A program made the position numbers and the translations under genes. This document shows positions 23,452-32,182 of a DNA stretch of 64,000 bases, piece by piece. The notes beneath the pieces are model-generated. The model saw only the letters and a list, made by a program, of their open reading frames with translations, was not told the DNA's origin and made no database searches. How positions within the stretch are numbered: the first letter of the stretch is position 1; each line of letters starts with the position of its first letter. Origin of the DNA: Lichenicoccus sp965277665 (GTDB lineage: Bacteria; Pseudomonadota; Alphaproteobacteria; Acetobacterales; Acetobacteraceae); contig NZ_OZ255835.1 of the NCBI RefSeq assembly GCF_965277665.1, forward strand, positions 3,596,001 through 3,660,000, read 5' to 3'.

Positions 23452-24481
23452 TACCTCCATTGCGGGCGTCGAGGCCCTGATCGCGTCGGGTCTCGCGGCT
23501 GCATCGCAGCGCGCTGCCCTCGATGCGGTCGCCGCCCGCTATGCCACCCTGATCCCGCCTGCCTTTGGCGCGCTGATCGATCGGCCGGACGATCCGATCG
23601 GGCTGCAGGTGGTCCCGCACCCCGACGAGTTGCGAACCGCTCCGCATGAGCAGGCCGATCCCATCGGCGACGAGGCGTTCTCCCCGGTCCCGGGGATCGT
23701 CCGCCGCTATGCCGACCGCGCGCTGCTCAAGCCGCTGCTGGTCTGCCCGCTCTATTGCCGGTTCTGCTTCCGCCGCGAGCATGTCGGGCCGGGCGGCGGC
23801 GTGCTGGGCGAGGCGGCGCTGCAGCGCGCGCTGGATTGGCTGGCCGGCAGTCCTGCGATCAGCGAGGTGATCCTGACCGGCGGCGACCCGCTGATGCTGT
23901 CGCCGCGCCGCCTTGCCCGGATCGTGCGGGCTCTCGGCGGCATGTCGCACATCACCACGATACGCATTCACAGCCGGGTTCCGGCGGCCGACCCCGAACG
24001 CGTCACCGAGGCGCTGGCCGACGCGATGCAGACCGACCTTGCGATGTGGCTGGTGCTGCACGCCAACCACGCCAGCGAGTTCACGCCGGCGGCCGCCAGC
24101 GCGATCCGCCGGCTGCAGGCCCGTGCGATCCCGGTGCTCGGACAGTCGGTGCTGCTTCGCGGCGTGAACGACGACGAGGCGGCGCTGGAGGCGCTGCTGC
24201 GCGCCATGGTGCGGCTACGGATCAAGCCATACTACCTGCACCAGCTCGACGCCGCCCCCGGCACCAGCCGCTTCCATGTGCCGATCGAGGAGGGGCAGCG
24301 CCTGCTCGCCGGCCTGCGCGGCCGCGTCACCGGCCTCGCCTGGCCGACCTATGTGCTCGACATTCCGGGCGGCCACGGCAAGGTTCCGATCGGCCCGGAC
24401 TATGTCGATGCGTCCGCAGGCCTGGTGCGCGATCCCTCCGGCAGGTCCCATCAGCTTGCCCGGGACCGTCCGAGGGGATAG
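23411..24481 (+). CDS. epmB: EF-P beta-lysylation protein EpmB (lysine 2,3-aminomutase type)
   Basis: 356 residues from ATG 23411, with ATG 23432 as an alternative; both lie in the 21-bp repeat. The radical-SAM cluster motif CPLYCRFC (Cys112, 116, 119) is complete, with VILTGGDPLMLS, RIHSRVPAADPER and the PYYLHQLDAAPGTSRF segment typical of KamA/YjeK. EpmB isomerises (S)-lysine to (R)-beta-lysine, which EpmA transfers to EF-P. The short C-terminus lacking the zinc domain of clostridial KamA supports EpmB. efp begins 59 bases downstream. Confidence 0.92.
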   Translation: MRSSKRDMHSSKPATSIAGVEALIASGLAAASQRAALDAVAARYATLIPPAFGALIDRPDDPIGLQVVPHPDELRTAPHEQADPIGDEAFSPVPGIVRRYADRALLKPLLVCPLYCRFCFRREHVGPGGGVLGEAALQRALDWLAGSPAISEVILTGGDPLMLSPRRLARIVRALGGMSHITTIRIHSRVPAADPERVTEALADAMQTDLAMWLVLHANHASEFTPAAASAIRRLQARAIPVLGQSVLLRGVNDDEAALEALLRAMVRLRIKPYYLHQLDAAPGTSRFHVPIEEGQRLLAGLRGRVTGLAWPTYVLDIPGGHGKVPIGPDYVDASAGLVRDPSGRSHQLARDRPRG

Positions 24482-24540
24482 ACACCCGCGCTCCGTCAGC
24501 ACCGCCAGCCGGCCCTTCCGCACAGCAGAGATCCAGGACC

Positions 24541-25107
24541 ATGAAGCAGCAGGCCAACCTCATTCGCGCCGGACAGGTCATCGAGCATGATGGCCGGCGC
24601 TGGACCGTGCTGAAGCAGCAGATCATCAGCCCGGGCAAGGGCGGCGCCTTCATCCAGGTCGACATGCGCGACCTCAAGACCGGCAACAAGACCAACGAGC
24701 GCTGGCGCACCGCCGACACCGTCGAGCGGCTGATGACCGAGGAGAAGGAGTACACGTACTCCTACCTCGACGGCACCAACCTGGTGCTGATGGACCCCGA
24801 GACCTTCGAGCAGGCCTTGATTCCGGCCGACATCCTGGGCGAGCAGCTGCCGTTCCTGCAGGACAACATGACCGTGATCGTCGATCTCGTCGAAGACGAT
24901 CCGGTGGCGATCCACCTGCCGGCGACGGTGGTCCTGGAGATCGTCGAGGCCGACCCGGTCACCAAGGGCCAGACCGCGACCTCCTCGTACAAGCCGGCCC
25001 GCCTGTCGAACGGCGTCAAGACGATGGTGCCGCCGTTCATCGAGACCGGGGAGCGCATCGTGGTGCGCACCGACGACAGCACCTACGTCGAACGCGCCAA
25101 GGGCTAG
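24541..25107 (+). CDS. efp: Elongation factor P
   Basis: 188 residues with the KOW-like N-domain, OB domain II (LVLMDPETFEQ) and C-terminal OB domain ending in the EF-P signature VPPFIETGERIVVRT. The modification loop SPGKGGAF carries Lys33, equivalent to the beta-lysylated Lys34 of Escherichia coli, matching the epmA and epmB genes next to it. EF-P relieves ribosome stalling at polyproline. It overlaps no gene; the phosphatase gene starts 5 bases after its stop. Confidence 0.97.
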   Translation: MKQQANLIRAGQVIEHDGRRWTVLKQQIISPGKGGAFIQVDMRDLKTGNKTNERWRTADTVERLMTEEKEYTYSYLDGTNLVLMDPETFEQALIPADILGEQLPFLQDNMTVIVDLVEDDPVAIHLPATVVLEIVEADPVTKGQTATSSYKPARLSNGVKTMVPPFIETGERIVVRTDDSTYVERAKG

Positions 25108-25111
25108 TTGG

Positions 25112-25942
25112 ATGTCGCCGCGCCTCTCGCCGCAGATCACCGTCATGCAGAACGCGGCCCAGAAGGCGAGCAAGCGGCTGCTGCGCGACTTCAACGAGGT
25201 CGAGCAGCTCCAGGTCAGCATCAAGGGACCGTCGGATTTCGTCTCCCAGGCCGACCTGCGGGCGGAGGCGACGATCCGCGAGGAGCTGGCCCGCGCGCGC
25301 CCCGGCTTCGCCTTCCTGATGGAGGAGAGCGGCGCGTCCGGCTCCGAGAACTGGGCCTGGCGCTGGGTGGTCGATCCGCTCGACGGCACCACCAACTTCC
25401 TGCACGGCATGCCGCACTGGGCGATCAGCATCGCGCTGCAGAAGCGGCTGCCGGACGGCGGCGCCGAGGTCGCGGCGGCGGTGGTGTACAACCCGGCCGC
25501 GAACGAGATGTTCTGGGCCGAGAAAGGTGCGGGTGCCTACCTCAACGAGCGCCGGCTGCGGGTGTCGGCGCGGCGCGACATCGCGGAGGCGGTGTTCTCC
25601 ACCGGCATCCCGTTCGCGGCGATCCCGGCCCAGCGCCGGCTGCCGTTCGCCCGCACCCTGGGTGTGCTGATGCCCCAGGTTGCCGGCATCCGGCGCTTCG
25701 GGGCCGCGGCACTCGATCTCGCCTGGGTCGCGGCCGGGCGCTTCGATGGCTACTGGGAGTTGGGCGTGAAGCCCTGGGACGTTGCCGCCGGACTGCTGCT
25801 GGTGCGCGAGGCCGGCGGCTATGCGACCGACCCGTACGGCCAGGAGCAGAACGCGATGGACATGGAGTGCAACGTCGTCGCCGCGAACACCGGCCTGCAC
25901 GAGAAGCTGCGCGAGGCGGTGGCGCACGGCCTGGACGGCTAG
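25112..25942 (+). CDS. suhB: Inositol monophosphatase family protein (SuhB-like)
   Basis: 276 residues. The metal-binding set is present: LMEESG, DPLDGTTNFLHG (motif A) and WELGVKPWDVAAGLLLVREA (motif B). These Li-sensitive, Mg-dependent phosphatases hydrolyse inositol-1-phosphate; SuhB also has a role in rRNA antitermination. It starts 5 bases after efp, so it is probably translated from the same transcript. Confidence 0.88.
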   Translation: MSPRLSPQITVMQNAAQKASKRLLRDFNEVEQLQVSIKGPSDFVSQADLRAEATIREELARARPGFAFLMEESGASGSENWAWRWVVDPLDGTTNFLHGMPHWAISIALQKRLPDGGAEVAAAVVYNPAANEMFWAEKGAGAYLNERRLRVSARRDIAEAVFSTGIPFAAIPAQRRLPFARTLGVLMPQVAGIRRFGAAALDLAWVAAGRFDGYWELGVKPWDVAAGLLLVREAGGYATDPYGQEQNAMDMECNVVAANTGLHEKLREAVAHGLDG

Positions 25943-26014
25943 CAGGCCGCCGACGCGGCTCGCTACGAGATGGTTGGGACACGGTAGCCTTACGCCTCAG
26001 CCTGGGAGCGGCGG

Positions 26015-27523
26015 ATGGCTTTGGGCGACCAAGACGTGCCTGGACACCTTGCGATGTCCATCGGCGGCGAGAGCATTCCGTTCACGATGCAGGTCGAGGT
26101 CAGCCACGAAGCGCCGGCAGCGGATGCCCTCCGGCCCGACGAGCCGGGCATGGTCCGCATTCCGATCACCCTCAACGTGATGATCCCCTCGCATCTGCTC
26201 GCGGCGACCCGAACCGCCGCCGGCGCATCAGGAACGGGAGCGCCATCCGCCGCGGCGGACCCCGGAGCCGACGGGCGGCATAGGCGGGGTCGGTTTCCAG
26301 GTTCAGCCGGCTCCGCGACCAGCGCCAGCAGCTTCCGCACGATGCTCGCACCAGCCGCGAACGAAGGCGGCGCGGCCTTCCGCGACATGCTCAAGGCGAC
26401 ACGAAGCGGGCAGCGCCAAAGCGCCCCGACGCTGCCGGTCGTGGAGCCGATCGACAGCACGGATGTCGAGCTGCCCCGGATCGTCGCCAGGAGCTCGTCG
26501 ACAGGCGCGGCACAGGTCAAGCCGGCAGCGGCTTTGGAAGTGGGGCGAGACGAGGCGGTGCCTCCCGCGTCTGGCGCCACCCGCGCCAGTGCAATCATGG
26601 TCGCAGGCGATCCGGAAGGCGTGCACCCGGCAGCCGCGAGCGGCGGGCTCGGCTCCGAATCCGTCAGCCCGATCGGACAGGCCGGCCAGTTCGCGCATGG
26701 CTTCGGCCAAGGCCTGCGGGACGGCGCCCCCGACACGGTCGAGGGGTTCGGCAGCCTGGCCACCGGGGCTTACGCCCTGGCGACGAGCGCCGATGCGAGA
26801 CAACAGTCCTGGAGCGCCGCCGTCGAGGATACACAGTCGGTCGGTCATTTCGTGCGGACGGCGCTGACCGACCCGAAGCAGGCAGTTGGTCGGGTCGTCG
26901 AGGCAACGAGCAGCGCCGGGAACAAAGTCTCGGCGGCCTATCGGCAGGCGGAGGCGCGAGGCAATGGCACCGAGTTTCTCGGCATGCTTGCCGGTCAGGG
27001 CTCTGTGCTGGCGATGGGCGCGATGATCCCGGGCGGCGCCGAAGCGGAAGTCGCCGAGGCCGTCGGCGATGTCGGGCGTGCGACTGAGATCGCGAAGGTT
27101 GCGAGTGCTTCCGCCTCCGAAGGAAGCAGCACCCTTGGCACGACCACTGAGGCAGCGGGCGCGGTATCCGATGTGGAAGCTGGCGAGAGTGAGGTCGTGG
27201 GAGGTGCCTCAAACCCGACGACCGTCGAGGCCCACAAGGACGGTTTGCGAGCTGCGATGACGAAACCAGCGACTTCTGATCCGGATCTCAAAGCGATCAT
27301 GGACGACCTCTACCGAGACAGAGCTACCATAGGCAGTGGCAGCACCGCAGCGGCCGTCAGGCATGAATTGGCCACAGGTGAGCGTGTCAAAGGAGCCTTT
27401 CACTCGGTCAAGGCCGTCAACACCATTCGAACCCTGAACAGGTGGCTGCGCAACAACCCGACTGCTTCGCCTGGTGATCGAGCCGCGGCCGAAAATGTGA
27501 TCATCACACGCAAAACGCGCTAA
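26015..27523 (+). CDS. Probable polymorphic toxin (pretoxin linker plus Rhs-type toxin tip)
   Basis: 502 residues. No signal peptide, PAAR or RHS repeats. N-terminal ~60 residues: beta-rich unknown module; 65-225: Ala/Pro/Ser-rich linker; about 225-350: helical GQFAHGFGQGLRDGAPDTVE region resembling the pretoxin segment of type VI/Rhs effectors; 415-502: DLYRDRATIGSGSTAAAVRH, ATGERVKGAFHS, WLRNNPTASPGDRAAAENVI, a tip I recognise from Rhs and CdiA-type toxins, enzymatic activity unknown. The last residues (ITRKTR) depart from the family; a one-base deletion near 27506 would explain this, since the other frame reads QNALKGE and stops at 27534, overlapping the next ATG as TAATG. The 3' end has lower GC than the chromosome. 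Confidence 0.65.
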   Translation: MALGDQDVPGHLAMSIGGESIPFTMQVEVSHEAPAADALRPDEPGMVRIPITLNVMIPSHLLAATRTAAGASGTGAPSAAADPGADGRHRRGRFPGSAGSATSASSFRTMLAPAANEGGAAFRDMLKATRSGQRQSAPTLPVVEPIDSTDVELPRIVARSSSTGAAQVKPAAALEVGRDEAVPPASGATRASAIMVAGDPEGVHPAAASGGLGSESVSPIGQAGQFAHGFGQGLRDGAPDTVEGFGSLATGAYALATSADARQQSWSAAVEDTQSVGHFVRTALTDPKQAVGRVVEATSSAGNKVSAAYRQAEARGNGTEFLGMLAGQGSVLAMGAMIPGGAEAEVAEAVGDVGRATEIAKVASASASEGSSTLGTTTEAAGAVSDVEAGESEVVGGASNPTTVEAHKDGLRAAMTKPATSDPDLKAIMDDLYRDRATIGSGSTAAAVRHELATGERVKGAFHSVKAVNTIRTLNRWLRNNPTASPGDRAAAENVIITRKTR

Positions 27524-27533
27524 AGGGCGAGTA

Positions 27534-27902
27534 ATGGATCAGTACGTAGTCTCGTTTGTAAATCGGCTATTAACATTATCTCCTGGAGCCCAATCCGCTT
27601 TTCGTAAGACTGTGGCATACTGGGATCCTGACGAGCCGCCAGACACAACACTGCTGGCTGATCTAGGGAGGCAGATTGTCGACGACTTTCCTTCTGTCGG
27701 CGATGCGATAAATGATCAACTATTACTTGAAATCGAAGGTGCCATGGCGAGCGGCGACGAGGACCTGATAATAGCGGTCGCGACAGGCATGATAGAAGCC
27801 ATGGTCGGCAGAGCAAACCGCCTGGGCACATGGAACGACATCAGGCCCCGGCTTGGGAAGCTGTCTGGGGACCATGCTGACTGGTGGAACGGACCATGCT
27901 GA
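27534..27902 (+). CDS. Putative immunity protein to the upstream toxin
   Basis: 122 residues, acidic and helical, no signal peptide or membrane segment, no family recognised with certainty. Its base composition is clearly more AT-rich than the surrounding genes, as is common for acquired toxin-immunity pairs. It begins directly after the toxin gene (10 bases after the present stop, or overlapping as TAATG if the toxin frameshift is corrected) with GGGCGAG as ribosome binding site. Size, acidity and position are those of immunity genes; binding is not shown by sequence. Confidence 0.5.
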   Translation: MDQYVVSFVNRLLTLSPGAQSAFRKTVAYWDPDEPPDTTLLADLGRQIVDDFPSVGDAINDQLLLEIEGAMASGDEDLIIAVATGMIEAMVGRANRLGTWNDIRPRLGKLSGDHADWWNGPC

Positions 27903-28135
27903 TGCACGGCCCTGACCAGGCCGGTTCGATGAAGACAGCTTCCACCCCCTTAAGGTCGTCACGCAGGCTCCCGGCACCCCCGTAGTCGCCATGGCGCAGC
28001 CGGGAGCTCCGGCCTGCCGCTGGCGCATGTCCGGGGGTTGCGAACGCTGGCGCCTGTCCTCCGGCCTGCTCTGGTAGCTACCCCGATTCCTGCGCCCGGT
28101 TGAGCATCGGGCCGGTGTCGTCTAGCGTCAGGGCA

Positions 28136-28981
28136 ATGCGTCCATCGATGATCCTGGTCGGCAACGTCCGACGCGCGCTGCTCGTAGCCCTGCTGAGCGG
28201 CAGTGCCCTCTCTGCCGCGGCACCCGCCCGGGCCCAGGCCAAAGGCGACCAGCGTGCCCTGGACTCGCTGACCCCGCCGAAGCCGGCCCAGCAGCCGAAG
28301 CCGGCGCACCCGGCGCATCACCATGCCGCCCATCATCCGGCACATTCCGCCAACGCCGGCCCCGCTGCCGACACCGGGGCCTCGCACATGCCGGCCGGCG
28401 TCAAGATGCCGCCACCGGTGCCGACCACACCACCCGCGCCGCCCATCATCAAGGCGCCGGTCATCAACGTCCCGCTGCATCCGGAGCCGCCGCCGCCGCC
28501 GGTGCCGGTGGTCGCCAGCGCCCGCGGCGAGCCGAGCCCGATCCACGGCGGCACCCGACTGACCTTCGGCGACCGCAGCGCCGACCTGAACGCCGCCAAC
28601 ATGCAGGCGATCCGCGACTTCGCCGTTAGCCTGAAGGCCGACCCCGAAGCCCGCGCGCAGATCGACGCCTACGGCAACGGCACCCCGGACGACCCCTCGA
28701 CCCCGCGTCGGCTCTCGCTGTCCCGGGGGCTCGCGGCGCGGGCGGTCCTGATCAATGCCGGCATCCCGTCCACGCGCATCTACGTGCGCGCCATCGGCCG
28801 GCCGAGCGATGGCGGTCCTGCCGACCGCACCGACCTCACCCGCTCCGACCTCGACGCAGCGCCCACGACCGCTGCCGCCGCCTCCAACCCTCCGGCGCCC
28901 AGCACGGCTGCAGCCGCCTCGAACCCTCCGGCGCCCAGCACGGCTACAGCCGTCTCCAACCCTCCGGCGAAAGTGCCATGA
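28136..28981 (+). CDS. OmpA-family periplasmic/outer-membrane protein
   Basis: 281 residues from ATG 28136. Signal peptide ending PARAQA, a Pro/His/Lys-rich linker (45-140), then an OmpA-like domain: LTFGDRSADLNAANMQAIRD, IDAYGNGTPDDPSTPRRLSL, SRGLAARAVLINAGIPSTRI. The C-terminal 35 residues come from a 36-bp repeat (three units, AASNPPAPSTA-like). OmpA-like domains bind peptidoglycan. Its stop overlaps the ATG of the MotA/ExbB-like gene (ATGA), so the two are translationally coupled. Confidence 0.8.
   Translation: MRPSMILVGNVRRALLVALLSGSALSAAAPARAQAKGDQRALDSLTPPKPAQQPKPAHPAHHHAAHHPAHSANAGPAADTGASHMPAGVKMPPPVPTTPPAPPIIKAPVINVPLHPEPPPPPVPVVASARGEPSPIHGGTRLTFGDRSADLNAANMQAIRDFAVSLKADPEARAQIDAYGNGTPDDPSTPRRLSLSRGLAARAVLINAGIPSTRIYVRAIGRPSDGGPADRTDLTRSDLDAAPTTAAAASNPPAPSTAAAASNPPAPSTATAVSNPPAKVP
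28871..28978. repeat. 36-bp tandem repeat in the OmpA-like gene
   Basis: Three in-frame units of 36 bp encode repeats of Ala-Ser-Asn-Pro-Pro-Ala-Pro-Ser-Thr-Ala. The third is diverged at its 3' end, where the next gene starts. Confidence 0.85.
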
Positions 28982-30126
28982 CCAAACCACTGACCTATCT
29001 CGTCCGCATGCTGGTGTTCCTGGTGGTGGTCGCCGCGGTCACCGCGCTGCTCGGGCCGACCCTGATCGCCGCCTTCAACAACAACCCGCTGCTGGACGGC
29101 CTGATCCTCGGCGTGCTGGCGCTCGGCATCCTGTGGAACCTGGTCACCGTCGCACGGCTCAATCCGGAGGTGCGCTGGCTGGAGACGCTGCGGCATCCGC
29201 GCGCCGGCCTCGCCCCGCCGGCCTCGCCCAAGCTGCTGGCGCCGATGGCCTCGATGATCGCGTCGCGCAACCGCGCCGACCGGCTCACCCTGTCGACGCC
29301 GGCGATGCGCTCGCTGCTCGACAGCCTCTCGTCGCGCCTCGACGAGAGCCGCGAGCTGTCGCGCTACATGATCGGGCTGCTGATCTTCCTCGGCCTGCTC
29401 GGCACCTTCTACGGCCTGCTGCTGACGGTGAGCGCCATCTCCGAGGTGATCGCCAACCTCTCGATCAGCACCGGCGACGTCAACCTGATGTTCGACCAGC
29501 TCAAGTCCGGGCTGGCGCGACCGCTGCACGGCATGGGCACGGCGTTCTCCGGCTCGATGTTCGGCCTCGCCGGCGCGCTGGTGCTCGGCTTCCTCGACCT
29601 CACCGCCGGGCAGGCGCAGAACCGCTTCTTCAACGAGCTGGAGGAATGGCTCGCCGGCATCACCCGCTTCTCCGGCGGCTTCGGCGGCGAGGGCGAGGCG
29701 CCGATGCCGCACTATGTTCAGGCACTCCTCGAACAGACCGCGGAAAATCTCGACGGCTTGCAGACGGTGCTGTCGCGCAACGACGAGGCGCGCTCGTCGC
29801 AGACCCATACGCTCAACGTGCTGTCCGAGCGCATCGGCGACCTCGCCGAGATGATGCGCGTCAACCAGACGCTGATGCAGCGCGTCGCCGAAGGCCAGGC
29901 GGCGCTGGCCCCGGTGCTGCGACGCCTGGCCGATGCCCAGGACACCCATGTCGAGAGCGACAGCTCGCGCGAGACCCGCGAGCACATGCGTGCCATCGAG
30001 CGCCTGCTAGGCCGCATGCTGAGCGAGAACGAGCAGGGCCGTGCGCAGAGCACCACGGAGCTGCGTGGCGACATCCGGCTGCTGACCCGAACGATCGCCG
30101 CCATCGGCGGCAACCCGGTCAATTAA
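28978..30126 (+). CDS. MotA/TolQ/ExbB-type proton channel protein
   Basis: 382 residues. Transmembrane segments at about 8-30 (VRMLVFLVVVAAVTALLG), 38-58, 130-155 (MIGLLIFLGLLGTFYGLLLT) and 195-215 (FGLAGALVLGFLDLTAGQAQ). The GTFYGLL and MGTAFSGSMFGLAG motifs are the MotA/ExbB core that couples proton flow to work. A long cytoplasmic coiled coil occupies 240-380. With the downstream OmpA/MotB-like protein it would form a stator-like envelope machine distinct from flagellar MotAB; the role is unknown. Confidence 0.85.
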   Translation: MTKPLTYLVRMLVFLVVVAAVTALLGPTLIAAFNNNPLLDGLILGVLALGILWNLVTVARLNPEVRWLETLRHPRAGLAPPASPKLLAPMASMIASRNRADRLTLSTPAMRSLLDSLSSRLDESRELSRYMIGLLIFLGLLGTFYGLLLTVSAISEVIANLSISTGDVNLMFDQLKSGLARPLHGMGTAFSGSMFGLAGALVLGFLDLTAGQAQNRFFNELEEWLAGITRFSGGFGGEGEAPMPHYVQALLEQTAENLDGLQTVLSRNDEARSSQTHTLNVLSERIGDLAEMMRVNQTLMQRVAEGQAALAPVLRRLADAQDTHVESDSSRETREHMRAIERLLGRMLSENEQGRAQSTTELRGDIRLLTRTIAAIGGNPVN

Positions 30127-30132
30127 GGCCAT

Positions 30133-30197
30133 GGGCTTTGCCTCTGGACGAATCGGGGTCTGGGGCGTGCCGCCCCAGCGGGTCAAGGGCAGAGCCC
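30133..30197. repeat. Inverted repeat between the channel gene and the MotB-like gene
   Basis: Outer arms GGGCTTTGCC and GGGCAGAGCCC can pair, and an inner perfect hairpin CTGGGGCG-tgc-CGCCCCAG sits inside. It has no T-run and lies within a probable operon, so it may limit read-through or protect the upstream mRNA. Confidence 0.7.
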
Positions 30198-30216
30198 TTC
30201 TGACAGGAACAAACCA

Positions 30217-31230
30217 ATGAGGCGCCGCCGCAGCGTCCATAACGGGCTCGACGCCTGGCCCGGCTACGTGGATGCGCTGTCCACGCTGCTGATGGTGATC
30301 ATCTTCGTGTTGCTGGTGTTCGTGCTGGCGCAGGCGTTCCTGTCGGTGGCGCTGAACGGGCGGCAGCATGTGCTGGACCGGCTGCAGCACGAGATGGCGC
30401 AACTGACCGAGCTGCTGTCGCTGGAGCGCGGCAAGACGCACGATCTCGGCCTGTCGATCGCGACCCTCACCGCGCAGCGCAACCAGACCGAGGCGGCGCG
30501 CCAGCAGCTGGCGGCGCAGGCGCAGGCGCTGAATGCCGAGGTCGCGAAGGAAACCGGCGTGATCGCCGCGCAGAAGGCCTCGCAGGACAAGCTGAGCGCC
30601 GACGCGCAGGCGCAGGTCAACCAGCTCAACCAGCAGCTCGTCGAGCTCGAGAAGCAGCTCGCCGCCATCACCCAGGCGCTCGACATCTCGCAGAAGGACG
30701 TGAAGGACCGTGATGCCAAGCTTGCCGACCTCGGCAACAAGCTGAACCTGGCACTCGCCGACAAGGTCGAGGAGCTCAAGCGCTACCGCTCGGAATTCTT
30801 CGAGCGGCTGAGCAAGGTGCTCGCCAACCGCCCCGGCATCGCGGTGGTGGGCGACCGCTTCGTGTTCCAGAGCGAGGTGCTGTTTCCCCCTGGGAGTGCC
30901 GACCTGTCGAAGCCCGGCGCGGACCAGATGAAGGCACTGGCGCAGACGCTCAAGGGCATCGCCGGCGAGATCCCCGGCGACGTCCCGTGGGTGCTGCGCG
31001 TCGATGGCCATGCCGACCGCCAGCCGGTCAACGCCCAGCACTTCGCCACCAACTGGGAATTGTCCTCGGCGCGCGCGATCACCGTGGTGAAGCTGCTGAT
31101 GGAGCAAGGCGTCGATCCGCGACATCTCGCCGCCACCGCCTTTTCGCAATACCAGCCACTGGATGACGCCAGCACACCGGATGCCTATGCGCGCAACCGC
31201 CGCATCGAGCTGCGCCTGACCGACCGCTGA
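30217..31230 (+). CDS. MotB-like OmpA-domain protein
   Basis: 337 residues. N-terminal Trp-Pro-Gly-Tyr-Val-Asp19 followed by one transmembrane segment (ALSTLLMVIIFVLLVFVLAQ): the Asp sits where MotB carries its proton-binding Asp. Residues 45-190 form a long periplasmic coiled coil; 200-337 is an OmpA-like peptidoglycan-binding domain (FVFQSEVLFPPGSADLS, RVDGHADRQP, SSARAITVVKLLMEQG, YARNRRIELRL). It pairs with the MotA/ExbB-like gene upstream. Confidence 0.87.
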   Translation: MRRRRSVHNGLDAWPGYVDALSTLLMVIIFVLLVFVLAQAFLSVALNGRQHVLDRLQHEMAQLTELLSLERGKTHDLGLSIATLTAQRNQTEAARQQLAAQAQALNAEVAKETGVIAAQKASQDKLSADAQAQVNQLNQQLVELEKQLAAITQALDISQKDVKDRDAKLADLGNKLNLALADKVEELKRYRSEFFERLSKVLANRPGIAVVGDRFVFQSEVLFPPGSADLSKPGADQMKALAQTLKGIAGEIPGDVPWVLRVDGHADRQPVNAQHFATNWELSSARAITVVKLLMEQGVDPRHLAATAFSQYQPLDDASTPDAYARNRRIELRLTDR

Positions 31231-31237
31231 GACGGGC

Positions 31238-32182
31238 TCATGCCGGGGTGGCGCTCTCCTGCAGCTCGCTCGCCCAGGGCGGGTTGGAGCCGGCGCGGCC
31301 GCAGGTGAAGGCCGCGACGCGCACCGCGAAGCGCAATGCGCCTTCGGCATCCGCCGCATCGATGCCGCCGATGCGGTTCGCGCGGAGCCGGCCGATGCGG
31401 TCCAGGTGGCACAGCACGGCGGCGATGAAGCTGTCGCCGGCGCCGACCGTGTCCACCACCCTCGTCTCGCCGACCGGCACATCGACCGAGCCGCCGCCGA
31501 CCCAGGCGGTGGCGCCGTCGCCGCCCTTGGTCACGATCACCAGCGAGGTGCCGGCGGCGATCCACGCGCGTGCGATGCGCTCGGGCTCGGCACCCGGGAT
31601 CAGGTAGTCGAGATCGGCGCGCGACAGCTTGATGATGTCGGCCAGCGCCAGCGCCTCGGCCATCCGCGCGCGATATGCGGCCAGATCATGGGTCAGCGTC
31701 GGGCGGCAGTTCGGGTCGATGCACAACACCCGCCGGCCCTTCTGCTCGCGCATCAGGGCCAGGCACTCGTCGGCGACAGGCGGCGAGATCAGCCCGAGCG
31801 AGCCGACATGCAGCGCGCCGACATCCTCGCCGAGTGCCGGGCTCGCCGCCCGGGTCCAGCAGCGCGACGCGCTCGCCTCGTCGAAGAAGGCATAGTCCGG
31901 CTCGCCGTCGCCAAGCTTGACGAAGGCGAGCGTGGTCGCGTTGTCGAGACGCGCGACATATTGCATCGACACCCCGGAGACCTGCATCGAGGAGACGATC
32001 TGGTCGCCGAAGAAGTCATTCGAGATGCCGCCCATGAAGCCGACGGTGGCGCCGAGGCGGCCCAGCCCGACCGCGATGTTCCGGCAGGAGCCGCCCGGCA
32101 CCGGGAGATAGGCCGCCTGGCCGCCATCCTCGCTCTGCACCGGCAGGAAATCGATCAGCGAGTCGCCACAGATGACGATCAT
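31238..32182 (-). CDS. PfkB-family sugar kinase (fructokinase-like)
   Basis: 314 residues. N-terminal ICGDSLIDFLP, the GGSCRNIAVGLGRLG glycine motif and the C-terminal signature DTVGAGDSFIAAVL with its catalytic Asp define the ribokinase/PfkB family. The nearest match in character is fructokinase, but the sugar cannot be fixed from sequence. Its start overlaps the aroA stop (ATGA), placing it at the end of a TPR-aroA-pfkB transcript. Confidence 0.87.
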   Translation of the reverse strand: MIVICGDSLIDFLPVQSEDGGQAAYLPVPGGSCRNIAVGLGRLGATVGFMGGISNDFFGDQIVSSMQVSGVSMQYVARLDNATTLAFVKLGDGEPDYAFFDEASASRCWTRAASPALGEDVGALHVGSLGLISPPVADECLALMREQKGRRVLCIDPNCRPTLTHDLAAYRARMAEALALADIIKLSRADLDYLIPGAEPERIARAWIAAGTSLVIVTKGGDGATAWVGGGSVDVPVGETRVVDTVGAGDSFIAAVLCHLDRIGRLRANRIGGIDAADAEGALRFAVRVAAFTCGRAGSNPPWASELQESATPA

